Below are positions 45,020 to 54,880 of a stretch of 64,000 nucleotides of DNA, in pieces. Below the pieces are notes generated by a model. The model made no database searches. It had not been told where the DNA came from and saw only the letters and a program-made list of their open reading frames with translations. Position numbers and translations under genes: made by a program. Numbering within the stretch: position 1 is the first letter of the stretch; each line of letters starts with the position of its first letter. This stretch comes from an uncultured Hoeflea sp. (lineage in GTDB: Bacteria > Pseudomonadota > Alphaproteobacteria > Rhizobiales > Rhizobiaceae): assembly GCF_947501405.1 (NCBI RefSeq), contig NZ_CANMVK010000002.1:1-64000 (forward strand). Direction: 5' to 3'.

Positions 45020-45966
45020 CCGCCATCTTTCGCAACAGTCGACTTCATAGCGAGCAGCCTGCTGTAGAGATCCTTGCGCGGCAATCCCGTCAGCCGCGCC
45101 GCCTCGGTGGCCGCCTTGCCTGACGGCAGTTCGGCGGCAAGTCGGGCGAGTAACGCCTCAACATCGTGCTCCTCCGGCACGGGCGCCGAGCCGGGCCCGA
45201 TCACCAGAACGATTTCGCCGCGCACGCTCTTGCCGTCATAATCTGCTGCAAGCTCGCCCAGCGCGCCGCGCCGCACCTCTTCATAAGCCTTTGTCAGTTC
45301 CCGGCAGACGGCGGCCGGGTGCTCCGGTCCGAACACATCCGCGGCGGATTTGAGCGCGGCGGCGAGCCGGTTGGGGCTTTCAAAAAACAGCAGCGTCGCT
45401 CCGGTGGCGGCAAACCGGGCAAAGCGCTCGCGCCGTGCCTTGTCCTTGGATGGCAGGAAGCCCGCGAACAAAAACGCGTCGTTGGGCAGGCCGGATGCCA
45501 CCAGCGCCGCCAACGGGGCCGATGCACCGGGCACCGGTATCACTTTGAGACCGGCCGCGATCGCGGTCTCGGTCAACCGGTAGCCGGGATCTGAAATCAG
45601 CGGCGTGCCAGCATCTGAAATCAGCGCCACGCTGCGGCCTGCCTGCAAAGCCGAGATCAGCTTCGGCCCGGCGCGGTCGGCATTGTGTTCATGATAGGCG
45701 TATGGCCGGGTCAGAATGCCGTAACGGTCGAGCAGGACGCGGCTGACGCGGGTGTCCTCGCAGGCGATGACGTCGGCGCCTGCCAGCGTCTCCAGCGCCC
45801 TGAGCGTGATGTCGCCGAGGTTTCCGATTGGCGTCGCCACCAGATAGAGCCCCGGTTCCAGCGGTCTGGCTTCGATGTCATGGGTGCCGATACGGTACCG
45901 GCGCTCCGGCGCCGCGATTGCCGCACCGGTGTCGGAACCACGGCCGGTCGCTCGTGTTTTGCCCAT
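45016..45966 (-). CDS. rsmI: 16S rRNA (cytidine(1402)-2'-O)-methyltransferase RsmI
   Basis: The 316-residue tetrapyrrole-methylase-fold enzyme 2'-O-methylates C1402 of 16S rRNA. Conserved segments are LYLVATPIGNLGDITLRA, ACEDTRVSRVLLDRYGI, ALISDAGTPLISDPGYRL and TLLFFESPNRL. ATG 45966 (MGKTRATGRG) is used; an upstream start at 45999 would add 11 residues. It is coupled to yraN by ATGA overlap. Confidence 0.95.
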   Translation of the reverse strand: MGKTRATGRGSDTGAAIAAPERRYRIGTHDIEARPLEPGLYLVATPIGNLGDITLRALETLAGADVIACEDTRVSRVLLDRYGILTRPYAYHEHNADRAGPKLISALQAGRSVALISDAGTPLISDPGYRLTETAIAAGLKVIPVPGASAPLAALVASGLPNDAFLFAGFLPSKDKARRERFARFAATGATLLFFESPNRLAAALKSAADVFGPEHPAAVCRELTKAYEEVRRGALGELAADYDGKSVRGEIVLVIGPGSAPVPEEHDVEALLARLAAELPSGKAATEAARLTGLPRKDLYSRLLAMKSTVAKDGG

Positions 45967-46045
45967 TGTCTCGCCCTCGCCGGCGGCATCGCCTGCCAAC
46001 GAGGTAGCGGAAAAGTGCGGGTGCGATCAATGCCGGGGCGGCGTC

Positions 46046-48223
46046 TCAGGCAGAAATCGCCTTTTTGTCCAGCGCGGCGCGCTCAATCCGCGCCACCGCG
46101 TCGGGGATCAGCAGCGCCGGCGCAGGCCGGGCATGATAAAATCCCTGAACAGCATCGCAACCCATGGTCTCGACCATATCGACTTCCTGGCGGGTTTCGG
46201 TTCCCTCAACCACAATGGAGAACCCGAGCCCGTGGCCGAGTTCCACGATGCCGCGCATCACCTTTTGCTTGCGCACATCGGTGTCGATGTTGGTGACGAA
46301 ACTGCGGTCAACCTTCAACTGGTCGAAGGGTAGACGGTTGAGATAACCCAGCGACGAATAGCCGGTGCCGAAATCATCCAGGGCCAGCGCCACGCCGAGC
46401 GCGCGGATCGACGCAAGTGCTGAAGCGATGCGGCGCTCGCTGTTGTCAACAAACACGCTTTCGGTGATCTCGATGCAGATGTCCCGACCCGGAACCTTGT
46501 GCCGCTTCAGCGCGCTCTTGAGGGTGCGGACGAAATTGGTCTGCCAGAGCTGCACGGGCGAGACATTGACCGAAATATGCTTGAAATCGAAACCGGCCTG
46601 ACGCCATTTGGCGGCCTGTGCACAGGCCATGTCGAGAACCAGGGTACCCAGGTCCACGATTTGCCCTGTGGTTTCGGCGACTGGAATGAACACGCCCGGG
46701 GAAATCGGCCCCTCCACCGGATGGGTCCACCGGGCCAGTGCCTCGACACCCGCCAGCTGATTGGTCGCCGGTTCGATCTGCGGCTGGAAATACAGTTCGA
46801 TTTCCTGTTTTTCGATCGCCTCGCGCAACATCCGCTCCATGCGCAGCTGATCCTGCAACGCGTCGTTCATCTCGGGTGAGAATACCACGATGTGATCGCC
46901 ACCCTGCGCGCGTGCCCGGCGCAGCGCCAGGCCTGCATTGCGGTGCGCCTCATCGGCGCCGGCGGCGTCGCGTCCAAGCCGGATCAGACCGATCGAGCTG
47001 GTTAGGTGAACCTCGGTGGCGGCAAGGACGAACGGCGCCTCAAGGGCCCGGGAGAGAGCTTTTTCCACGCGGTGGCCCGAGGCAGCCGCATTTTCGACGC
47101 TTATCAAAAGCGCGAACTGGTCGGCGGCCAGCCGCGAGACCCGCGCGCCCGGACCGGCCGCTTCGCTGAGCCGCGCCGCGACGAGCGCCAGCAGCCGGTC
47201 ACCGGCAGCCTGACCGTAGGCATCGTTGACCTGCTTGAATTTGTCGATGTCGAAATGCGCCAGAACCCAGCCGCGCTCGCCCAGGAGGCTCTGATTGAGT
47301 GCGGCTTCCAGATCGGCCAGGTAGCGGCTGCGGTTGCCCAACCCGGTGAGCGTGTCGGTATAGGCGAGATGGGCGAGCCGGTTTTGCAGCGCCACCACCC
47401 GTTCGAGCCCTTGCGCCAGCACTCCGACCTCATCGTCACGATCTTTGTAGGGAACCTCGCCCGAAACCGTTTCGGCCGCCAGATCGTCGGCATAGTGGGC
47501 AAGTCTTCGCAACGGCTTGAGCTCGCGGCCCATATTGATAACGCCAAAGGTGGCGACCAGCAGCAGGATCAGCCCGGTGGTGATGATGATCTGGGTGCGC
47601 AATTCGTTGCGCGCGACGGTCAGATCGTCCACCCAACCGACATCGACCGCCAACGCGCCGGCGATTGCGCCTCCCGCCGACTGGATCGGTGTGAGATAGG
47701 CAAGCCGCATCCGCCCCATTACCGGCACCTCGCCCAGATGCGGGCGATTCTCGATCAGATTCGCATAGGCCGGGTGCCCGGGACTGATCGACATCGGCGG
47801 CGGCATCGAGCCGTCTGGCTTGCGAAAAGTGGTGGCGAAGCGGTCGAAGCCGCCGGTATCGGCGTTCAACCGGAACAGATTTGCGGCGCCCTGATTGATC
47901 TTGCCGATCTCGGCGAGCAGCGCATCATGTTCATCGCGAAACGTCAGCGCTGTCGCGGTGTCGCCACCCTTCAGCCTGATCGCAAGAGGGCGTCCCTCAT
48001 CGTCGCTGATGGCGGTGAACTCGGCATCAAGCTTCTCGCTGAACAGCGCCGCCGCTGCGCGCGCCGCCCGGTCGATACGGATCGATGAATTGGTGGCGGT
48101 TGCCTGGTAAAGCTTGAGATATCCCAGCCCGGCCGTGATCATCATCGAAAGCGAAACGATGATCACCATCCGGGTGGTGATCCGGCCGGTTATGCCCTTG
48201 AGCAGGGAGAAAAATCTCGACAT
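46046..48223 (-). CDS. membrane GGDEF-EAL protein with degenerate GGDEF
   Basis: The 725-residue protein has membrane segments at about residues 19-38 and 213-231 flanking a periplasmic sensor, then HAMP (232-285), a GGDEF domain (about 290-450) and EAL (about 460-720). The cyclase signature is AADQF (366-370) instead of GGDEF, so cyclase activity is unlikely. The EAL motif is intact (E494-A-L), as are DDFGTGYSSL and KVDRSFV, so it should hydrolyse cyclic di-GMP. It sits between hemW and rsmI. Confidence 0.93.
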   Translation of the reverse strand: MSRFFSLLKGITGRITTRMVIIVSLSMMITAGLGYLKLYQATATNSSIRIDRAARAAAALFSEKLDAEFTAISDDEGRPLAIRLKGGDTATALTFRDEHDALLAEIGKINQGAANLFRLNADTGGFDRFATTFRKPDGSMPPPMSISPGHPAYANLIENRPHLGEVPVMGRMRLAYLTPIQSAGGAIAGALAVDVGWVDDLTVARNELRTQIIITTGLILLLVATFGVINMGRELKPLRRLAHYADDLAAETVSGEVPYKDRDDEVGVLAQGLERVVALQNRLAHLAYTDTLTGLGNRSRYLADLEAALNQSLLGERGWVLAHFDIDKFKQVNDAYGQAAGDRLLALVAARLSEAAGPGARVSRLAADQFALLISVENAAASGHRVEKALSRALEAPFVLAATEVHLTSSIGLIRLGRDAAGADEAHRNAGLALRRARAQGGDHIVVFSPEMNDALQDQLRMERMLREAIEKQEIELYFQPQIEPATNQLAGVEALARWTHPVEGPISPGVFIPVAETTGQIVDLGTLVLDMACAQAAKWRQAGFDFKHISVNVSPVQLWQTNFVRTLKSALKRHKVPGRDICIEITESVFVDNSERRIASALASIRALGVALALDDFGTGYSSLGYLNRLPFDQLKVDRSFVTNIDTDVRKQKVMRGIVELGHGLGFSIVVEGTETRQEVDMVETMGCDAVQGFYHARPAPALLIPDAVARIERAALDKKAISA

Positions 48224-48390
48224 GCGTCAACTCTCCGTTGAGCTTCTGTCGAAACCTATCACTCTGGCATTGCTTTTTGATTAAGGCCCGGCTTGCAATG
48301 TCGGGGATTTCGGGCCGGGATGCGGAACTGAGGCCGGGCGGATGCGTCAGGCGGTGCGGGCGCCGGTAAGCCACTGCTCAGTCCGTCCTT

Positions 48391-49617
48391 TCAGATCGCC
48401 AGATCGGCCACCACGGCATCAAGCACCAGCATGCCCTTCGGCGTGCAGCGCAGCCGGTCGGAACCCATCTCCTCGATCATGCCGTGACGGACCAGAAAAT
48501 CGATCCGGTCGCGTTCAAGATCACGGCCGGAAAGCATGCGCCAGCGGCTAAGATCGACACCCTCGCGCAGCCGCAATCCCATTAGGAGCAGCTCATCGGC
48601 CTGTTCAGCCACCTCGAGCGGATACTGTTCGACCATGCCGTGACCAGCTTCACCGACCTGCGTCAGCCAGGTTTCCGGCATTCGCTCGGTGGCGGTGGCG
48701 ATCTTGCCGGCTGCGGTGCTCAACCGTCCATGGGCGCCCGGGCCGATCCCCGCATAGTCGCCATAGCGCCAATAAGTCAGGTTATGCCGGCTTTCGGCAC
48801 CGGGGCGGGCATGGTTGGATACTTCATAAGCCGGCAGTCCATGACGCTCGCAGATCTGCCGGGTCACCTCGTAGAGCTCAGCCGACAATTCGTCATCCGG
48901 CACGATCAGCTTGCCGGCCTTGTGCAGGCCGTAAAACGGCGTGCCTTCTTCAATGGTCAATTGGTAGAGCGACAGATGATCGGCGGCCAGAGAGATCGCT
49001 TCTTCGAGCTCCGCACTCCAGGCCTGCACAGTTTGCTCGGGCCGCGCATAGATCAGATCGAACGACATTCGCGGGAAGATGTCGCGCGCCAGTGCAATCG
49101 CCCTCAGCGCCTCGGCCCGGTCATGCAGTCGGCCAAGCCGCTTCAAATCCGCGTCATTGAGCGCCTGCACGCCCATCGACACCCGGTTGACGCCGGCCTC
49201 GCGATAGCCGCGGAACCGAGCCGCCTCGACGCTTGAGGGATTGGCCTCCAACGTGATTTCGATTCCCTCAGGCACGGCCCAGGCGCCGCGCACCGCGTTC
49301 AGGATTGCCGCCACGGTCTCGGGCGTCATCAGTGACGGCGTGCCGCCGCCGAAGAAGATGCTGGTGACCACCTGCGGGCCGCTGAGCGCGCGCATGGCCT
49401 GAATCTCCGCGCCGAACGCGTCGACATAGACCTGCTGGTCGACGCCGCCGTGGCGGACATGGCTGTTGAAATCGCAATAGGGGCATTTGGCCGCGCAGAA
49501 GGGCCAGTGCAGATAGACCGCGAAGCCGGGCCGGCCGGTGTCGGGCGCCAGACCGTCGCCCGCAGCCGCCGGGCTGGCCCGGTCGCGTCCTGTGGCAGGG
49601 GCTGACGGTGCGCTCAC
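48391..49617 (-). CDS. hemW: heme chaperone HemW (radical SAM)
   Basis: The 408-residue radical SAM protein has the cluster motif [12 protein letters not shown] (CxxxCxxC followed by Phe), as in HemW rather than HemN. It also has [13 protein letters not shown] and the HemW signature [15 protein letters not shown]. HemW binds haem and delivers it to respiratory enzymes. It starts with GTG 49617, which overlaps the rdgB stop. An N-terminal extension of about 30 low-complexity residues precedes the domain. Confidence 0.93.
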   Translation of the reverse strand: MSAPSAPATGRDRASPAAAGDGLAPDTGRPGFAVYLHWPFCAAKCPYCDFNSHVRHGGVDQQVYVDAFGAEIQAMRALSGPQVVTSIFFGGGTPSLMTPETVAAILNAVRGAWAVPEGIEITLEANPSSVEAARFRGYREAGVNRVSMGVQALNDADLKRLGRLHDRAEALRAIALARDIFPRMSFDLIYARPEQTVQAWSAELEEAISLAADHLSLYQLTIEEGTPFYGLHKAGKLIVPDDELSAELYEVTRQICERHGLPAYEVSNHARPGAESRHNLTYWRYGDYAGIGPGAHGRLSTAAGKIATATERMPETWLTQVGEAGHGMVEQYPLEVAEQADELLLMGLRLREGVDLSRWRMLSGRDLERDRIDFLVRHGMIEEMGSDRLRCTPKGMLVLDAVVADLAI

Positions 49618-50273
49618 GTTGCGGCCACGCCCAGCCGCTTTTCTGCAAACAGCTTGAAGGCCCGCGCCCGGTGCGACAGCGCGTGCGTCTGGCCGGGTTT
49701 CCAGCCGTGTTTTTCCTCCGCCGGCATTTCGCCGAAGGTGCGGCTGTGGCCTTCGGGCCGGAACACCGGATCATAGCCGAACCCGGATGTTCCGCGCGGC
49801 GGCCACACAAGAACGCCCTCGGCCTCGCCGCGATAGAAGCTGACCTCGCCTTCCGGCGTGGCCAGGCACAACACGCTCACGAACCGGCCCGTCCGCTCGG
49901 CGTCGGCGTCGGTGCCGGCGCCGCGCGCCCGCAACGCGTCTTCCACCTTTTGCATCGCGACCGTGAAATCGCGCCCGCCGCCCGGCAGGGTCGCCCAATC
50001 GGCGGTGTAAACGCCCGGCGCACCGTCAAGCGCATCCACCACCAGGCCGGAATCATCCGACAGCGCTATCTTGCCCGAGGCCCTGGCAGCAGCGAGCGCT
50101 TTGGTGGCGGCATTGGCCTCAAATGTGTCACCGGTTTCTTCGGGCTCGTCCAGACCGAGTTCCGCCGCTGAGGTGACATCCACGCCCAGCGGGCCGAACA
50201 GATCGCGGATTTCCCGGATCTTGCCCTCATTGTGGCTGGCGACAAGGATTTCGGTGAGGCGAGGGTGGGTCAT
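49614..50273 (-). CDS. rdgB: dITP/XTP pyrophosphatase
   Basis: The 219-residue Ham1-family enzyme cleaves non-canonical purine triphosphates to monophosphates. Motifs are [13 protein letters not shown] near the start, [20 protein letters not shown] in the centre, and [10 protein letters not shown] plus HRARAF near the end. ATG 50273 is used. It is coupled to hemW (GTGA overlap) and follows rph by 16 bp, the conserved rph-rdgB-hemW order. Confidence 0.96.
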   Translation of the reverse strand: MTHPRLTEILVASHNEGKIREIRDLFGPLGVDVTSAAELGLDEPEETGDTFEANAATKALAAARASGKIALSDDSGLVVDALDGAPGVYTADWATLPGGGRDFTVAMQKVEDALRARGAGTDADAERTGRFVSVLCLATPEGEVSFYRGEAEGVLVWPPRGTSGFGYDPVFRPEGHSRTFGEMPAEEKHGWKPGQTHALSHRARAFKLFAEKRLGVAAT

Positions 50274-50289
50274 GATGAAGTCCAGCCGG

Positions 50290-51006
50290 TCAGCCGATGA
50301 CGGATTTCTGCTGAGCCACCAGATCGGCGATGCCGGCCTTGGCCAGGCTGAGCAACTGATTGAGCTCATCCTCGGAAAACGGCTCTCCCTCGGCCGTACC
50401 CTGGATTTCGACGATTCCGCCCGACCCGGTCATGACGAAATTGGCGTCGGTTTCCGCCGACGAATCTTCGAGATAATCAAGATCGGTCACCGCCTGGCCG
50501 GCAAAAATCCCGCAGGAAATGGCCGCGACATGATCCTTGAGCACCCGGTCGACCCGCGCCATCGAGCGCTCTTCCATCCATTTCAGGCAATCGTGAAGCG
50601 CGATCCACGCGCCGGTGATTGCTGCCGTGCGGGTGCCGCCATCAGCCTGGATGACATCGCAATCCACAGTGATCTGGCGTTCGCCCAATGCGGTGAGATC
50701 GACCACGGCGCGCAACGATCGGCCGATCAGCCGCTGGATCTCCAGCGTGCGCCCGCCCTGCTTGCCGGCCGAGGCCTCGCGGCGCATGCGGTCGCCGGTG
50801 GCGCGCGGCAGCATGCCGTATTCGGCGGTCACCCAGCCCTTGCCGCCGTTCCGGAGCCATGGCGGAACCCGCTCTTCAAGGCTCGCGGTGCACAAAACAT
50901 GGGTGTCGCCAAACTTGACCAGGCACGAGCCTTCAGCATGTTTGGAAACGCCGCGTTCAAAGCTGACGGCCCGCATTTGATCTGTCTTCCGGCCCGATGG
51001 ACGCAT
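50290..51006 (-). CDS. rph: ribonuclease PH
   Basis: The 238-residue phosphorolytic exoribonuclease trims the 3' ends of tRNA precursors. Conserved segments are [41 protein letters not shown] and [20 protein letters not shown] 51006 is the family start. It is divergent from hrcA across about 200 bp. Confidence 0.97.
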   Translation of the reverse strand: MRPSGRKTDQMRAVSFERGVSKHAEGSCLVKFGDTHVLCTASLEERVPPWLRNGGKGWVTAEYGMLPRATGDRMRREASAGKQGGRTLEIQRLIGRSLRAVVDLTALGERQITVDCDVIQADGGTRTAAITGAWIALHDCLKWMEERSMARVDRVLKDHVAAISCGIFAGQAVTDLDYLEDSSAETDANFVMTGSGGIVEIQGTAEGEPFSEDELNQLLSLAKAGIADLVAQQKSVIG

Positions 51007-51212
51007 GGAGTGTCTCCTGATTTCGGTTTTGCCGCCTTCTATCGGTGCGCGCGTCAATATGCAAAGCAAAACCGATCCGCCGGGTTTGCGCCCGCAGACC
51101 GGCGCTTTACCGCCAAACCCCAATGGCATGCGCCCCTTCCGTCCCCGCCCGCCAGGCCCTATATTCACAGCCAGGCACGGTCGGCGCACGCCGCGCGGCC
51201 GGAGAACCGGAT

Positions 51213-52298
51213 ATGATGATGAACAAGCCACCCCTGTCTGCCGAGCTTGCCGGCGCACTTGACGAGCGATCGCGGGAGATCTTCCGCGCGCTGGTGGAAA
51301 GCTACATGGATTCGGGTGATCCACTGGGCTCGCGCAGCCTGTCGCGCATGCTGCCGATGTCGCTGTCGCCGGCCTCGATCCGTAACGTGATGAGCGATCT
51401 TGAGGATCTGGGACTGATCTACGCGCCGCATGTCAGTGCGGGACGGTTGCCGACCCAGAAGGGGCTGCGGTTTTTTGTTGACGCTTTCATGCAAGTGGGC
51501 GATCTGCAGCCCGAGATGCGCGAGAACATCGAGCGTCAGGTCCGCCCCGAGGATCCGAACCGGCCGGTGGAAACCCTTTTGACCGAAGCCAGCCAGATGC
51601 TTTCGGGCATGACCCGCGGCGCCGGGCTGGTGATCGCCGCCAAACAGGATGCCATCATCCGCCACATCGAGTTCATCCGGCTCGATCCGACCCGCGCGCT
51701 GGTGGTGCTGGTGGGCGGCAACGACCAGGTGGAAAACCGCATCATGGAACTGCCCGAGGGCGTTACCGCGGGGCAGTTGAACGAGGCGGCCAATTTTCTC
51801 AATGCCCATCTGGCCGGCCGCACCCTTTCGGAAGTGCGCAGCGAACTTGAAACCATCGCCGTGCAAGTCCGCCGCGAATTGGATGTGTTGTCGCGCGATC
51901 TGGTCGAGCGCGGTCTCGCGGTCTGGAGCGGCGCACAGGATGGCGCCGATGCCGCGCGGCTGATCGTGCGTGGCCGTGGCAATTTGCTCGAAGGCGTGAG
52001 CGAGGGCGAGGAACTCGACCGGCTTAGAATGCTGTTTGACGAACTCGAGCGCAAAGAGAACCTTGTCGAGCTGATGACGCTGGCCGAGCAGGGCTCCGGC
52101 GTGCGCATATTTATCGGCTCGGAGAACAAACTGTTTTCGTTATCGGGGTCCTCGCTGATCGTCGCGCCCTGGCGCGATGGCGAGGATCGGGTGGTCGGCG
52201 CCGTCGGCATCATCGGACCGACCCGGCTCAATTATGCGCGCATCGTGCCAATGGTCGATTACACCGCGCAGCTGGTTTCCAAGCTGGTTCGCAAATAG
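51213..52298 (+). CDS. hrcA: heat-inducible transcription repressor HrcA
   Basis: The 361-residue repressor has an N-terminal winged helix ([39 protein letters not shown]) and ends with [20 protein letters not shown]. HrcA binds CIRCE elements upstream of groESL. No CIRCE sequence (TTAGCACTC-N9-GAGTGCTAA) was seen upstream of it here. ATG 51213 is the first of two and has GGAG upstream. It is followed by grpE. Confidence 0.95.
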   Translation: MMMNKPPLSAELAGALDERSREIFRALVESYMDSGDPLGSRSLSRMLPMSLSPASIRNVMSDLEDLGLIYAPHVSAGRLPTQKGLRFFVDAFMQVGDLQPEMRENIERQVRPEDPNRPVETLLTEASQMLSGMTRGAGLVIAAKQDAIIRHIEFIRLDPTRALVVLVGGNDQVENRIMELPEGVTAGQLNEAANFLNAHLAGRTLSEVRSELETIAVQVRRELDVLSRDLVERGLAVWSGAQDGADAARLIVRGRGNLLEGVSEGEELDRLRMLFDELERKENLVELMTLAEQGSGVRIFIGSENKLFSLSGSSLIVAPWRDGEDRVVGAVGIIGPTRLNYARIVPMVDYTAQLVSKLVRK

Positions 52299-52438
52299 CG
52301 CCTTATAGACCGGGATGCCGCCTGCAGGTCTGTTCCGGCGTTGAAAGGCCGTGCGGGCCTTGATTTTTGCCGTCCGAACGTCGATATGCGGGTCAACTCC
52401 CCGAACATATCCGAGACAACATACAGGACATCCCTATC

Positions 52439-53074
52439 ATGAGCGATGAAAGCCAAGGCCGCGAACAGGAAAAGCCCGAGGCCGACGCCGCACCGCAGGC
52501 CGGCCCCGCAGCAAACGCCGCGGCGGAAGAAACGGCCGCCGAGCCGGATCCGGTCGAGGTGCTGACCGCCGAGATTGAAGACCTCAAGGATCAGCGTTTG
52601 CGTCTGGTTGCGGAAATGGAAAACCTGCGCCGCCGCACCGCCCGTGAGGTCAAGGACGCCAAGAGCTACGCAATTTCGGGCTTCGCCCGCGACATGCTTC
52701 AGGTGTCTGACAATCTTCAGCGCGCGCTGTCCGCTGTTCCGGAGCAAGCCGAAGGTGCTGCCGACAATGGCCTCAAGACCTTAATCGAAGGCGTCGAGCT
52801 GACCGAACGCGCCATGCTTTCGGCGCTCGAGCGTCATGGCGTGCGCAAGCTCGACCCCAAGGGACAGAAGTTCGATCCGAATTTCCATCAGGCGATGTTC
52901 GAGGTGCCCAATCCCGAAGTGCCCAACAACACGGTCATCGAAGTGGTGCAGACCGGCTATGTGATCGCCGAGCGCATGCTTAGGCCCGCCATGGTCGGCG
53001 TCGCCAAGGGTGGTCCGAAGGAAGTTGCGGCCGAGCCGGGCGCGCCCAATCCGCAGGCTGAGAAAGACGCCTGA
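52439..53074 (+). CDS. grpE: nucleotide exchange factor GrpE
   Basis: The 211-residue cofactor of DnaK has an acidic, Ala/Glu-rich N-terminal extension (1-45), a long coiled coil ([20 protein letters not shown]) and a C-terminal beta wing ([20 protein letters not shown]). It is 140 bp downstream of hrcA; dnaK is not in the window, as is usual in rhizobia. Confidence 0.96.
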   Translation: MSDESQGREQEKPEADAAPQAGPAANAAAEETAAEPDPVEVLTAEIEDLKDQRLRLVAEMENLRRRTAREVKDAKSYAISGFARDMLQVSDNLQRALSAVPEQAEGAADNGLKTLIEGVELTERAMLSALERHGVRKLDPKGQKFDPNFHQAMFEVPNPEVPNNTVIEVVQTGYVIAERMLRPAMVGVAKGGPKEVAAEPGAPNPQAEKDA

Positions 53075-53110
53075 TCACATCCCCGCCGCCACGGCGGGCG
53101 GGAGGTTGCC

Positions 53111-53746
53111 ATGACCCCGCTTGAAGGTCTCGACTATGCCGGTGTCGCCGTGTTTGCCGCCACCGGTGCGCTGGCGGCTTCGCGCAAACAGCTCGATGTC
53201 ATCGGCTTCGGCTTTCTCGCCGCGGTCACCGGCATTGGCGGTGGCACCTTCCGCGATCTGATCCTGGGCGACACGCCGGTGTTCTGGGTGGGCAAACCCG
53301 CCTATCTTCTGGTTTGCGTGGCCGTAGCGGCAATCGTCTATTTCACCGCCCATCTGGTGGAATCGCGCTACCGGTTGCTCATCTGGCTTGATGCCGTGGG
53401 GCTCTCCGCCTTCGCCGTCATGGGTGCTGCCAAGGGCATGGCACTCACCGGTTCGCCCATTGTCGCCATCGTCACCGGCATGATGACGGCGACGTTCGGC
53501 GGAATCCTGCGCGATTTGCTCTCGGGTGAACCCTCGGTGCTGATGCGCCCTGAAATCTACGTTTCGGCGGCACTTGCGGGCGCGGCGGTCTTCGTCGCCG
53601 CCAGCATTTTCGGCGCGCCGGTTCTTGTTGGTTCCGCGCTGGGTGTCATATCGGCGTTTGCCATACGCGGCGGCGCGATCCGCTACGGCTGGGCGTTTTC
53701 GCCGTACAAGCCCCGGCCCGGCCGTCCGCCCGAAGACGTGATGTAA
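53111..53746 (+). CDS. TRIC-type trimeric cation channel (UPF0126)
   Basis: The 211-residue membrane protein is two tandem halves of three hydrophobic segments each, with the repeated signature GIGGGTFRDLILG and TFGGILRDLLSGEPSVL. These GG-x-x-RD motifs are the UPF0126/TRIC hallmark of potassium-conducting channels. GGGAGG precedes ATG 53111. It is about 36 bp after grpE and may be cotranscribed. Confidence 0.9.
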   Translation: MTPLEGLDYAGVAVFAATGALAASRKQLDVIGFGFLAAVTGIGGGTFRDLILGDTPVFWVGKPAYLLVCVAVAAIVYFTAHLVESRYRLLIWLDAVGLSAFAVMGAAKGMALTGSPIVAIVTGMMTATFGGILRDLLSGEPSVLMRPEIYVSAALAGAAVFVAASIFGAPVLVGSALGVISAFAIRGGAIRYGWAFSPYKPRPGRPPEDVM

Positions 53747-53782
53747 CTCGCGACAGCCGCCATTTAACGGCGTCAACCGGGG

Positions 53783-54775
53783 TCAGGCGAGCCCGGCCTC
53801 ATGCGCCGCATCCTTGAGTGAGAGCAGCGGCCGCGGCCCGATCTGCTGGATCACCAGCCCGGCGGCAAGGCTTCCGAGTTTGCCGCAGACATCGAGCGGC
53901 TGGTCTTTTGCATAGCCGTGCAAAAAGCCCGCGGCATAGAGATCGCCGGCGCCGGTGGTGTCGACCACCTCATCAACGTGGATCGCCTGTACCTCCACGC
54001 GTTCCTCACCACGCACCACCACCGAACCGTGTTCGGAACGGGTCACGGCGGCAAGCTTGCAGTCGCGTCCGAGTTGCGCCGTGGCGGCCTCGAAATCGTC
54101 GGTCTGGTACAGCGATTTCACCTCGTCGGCATTCGAGAACACGATGTCGATCGTGCCGGAACGCATCAGATCGAGGAATTCGTCGCGGTAGCGATCCACA
54201 CAGAACGGGTCCGACAGGGTCATCGACATTTCGCGACCGTGGGCATGGGCGATTTCCGCGCATTGCCGGATCGCATCCTTGGCGCGCGGCGGATCCCAGA
54301 GATAACCCTCGAAATAGGTGACCTTGGCGTCCGCCACCACATCCTGTTCGATGTCCTCGGGGCCGAGTTCGACGCAGGCGCCGAGATAGGTGTTCATCGA
54401 GCGTTCGCCGTCGGGGGTGACGAAAATCATCGACCGCGCCGTCGGCGGCGGGCCGGCCAGCGGCGGGGTTGCGAAGTGCACACCCTGTGCGCGGATATCG
54501 TGGCTGTAGATCTTGCCGAGCTGATCTTCGGCGACCTTGCCGAAATAGGCCGAGCGGCCGCCGAAACTGGCGATCCCGGCTGCGGTGTTGCCGGCGCTGC
54601 CGCCCGAAGCCTCGATGGCCGGACCCATCCGAGCATAGAGCAACTCGGCTCGATCAGCATCAATCAGGTTCATCGCACCTTTGATGATATTGTTGTCGTC
54701 GATAAACGCATCGTCGCAACGGGCAATGATATCGACAATCGCGTTGCCGATGCACAAGACATCATATCGGCTCAT
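53783..54775 (-). CDS. PfkB-family sugar/adenosine kinase
   Basis: The 330-residue ribokinase-fold kinase has GGSAGNTAAGIASFG near residue 60 and the catalytic anion hole DTTGAGDLYAAGF near residue 265. Rhizobial proteins of this type are annotated as adenosine kinase (adenosine to AMP); the N-terminal YDVLCIGNAIVDIIARCDD fits. Substrate is inferred by family resemblance. It lies convergent with the TRIC gene and about 100 bp from mutS on the same strand. Confidence 0.9.
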   Translation of the reverse strand: MSRYDVLCIGNAIVDIIARCDDAFIDDNNIIKGAMNLIDADRAELLYARMGPAIEASGGSAGNTAAGIASFGGRSAYFGKVAEDQLGKIYSHDIRAQGVHFATPPLAGPPPTARSMIFVTPDGERSMNTYLGACVELGPEDIEQDVVADAKVTYFEGYLWDPPRAKDAIRQCAEIAHAHGREMSMTLSDPFCVDRYRDEFLDLMRSGTIDIVFSNADEVKSLYQTDDFEAATAQLGRDCKLAAVTRSEHGSVVVRGEERVEVQAIHVDEVVDTTGAGDLYAAGFLHGYAKDQPLDVCGKLGSLAAGLVIQQIGPRPLLSLKDAAHEAGLA

Positions 54776-54880
54776 AAAGGCCCCTTTACCATCCGTGCTG
54801 CGCCGCTATCGCGCAGCCGCGCCTCTTTGACAGATTTTTCCGTCCTGTTGAACCCCCGCCAAAGGCCCAAATTGCCCGTT

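Noticed and set aside
51007-51212. CIRCE element upstream of hrcA
   Set aside because: No TTAGCACTC-N9-GAGTGCTAA-like dyad is visible between rph and hrcA or between hrcA and grpE.
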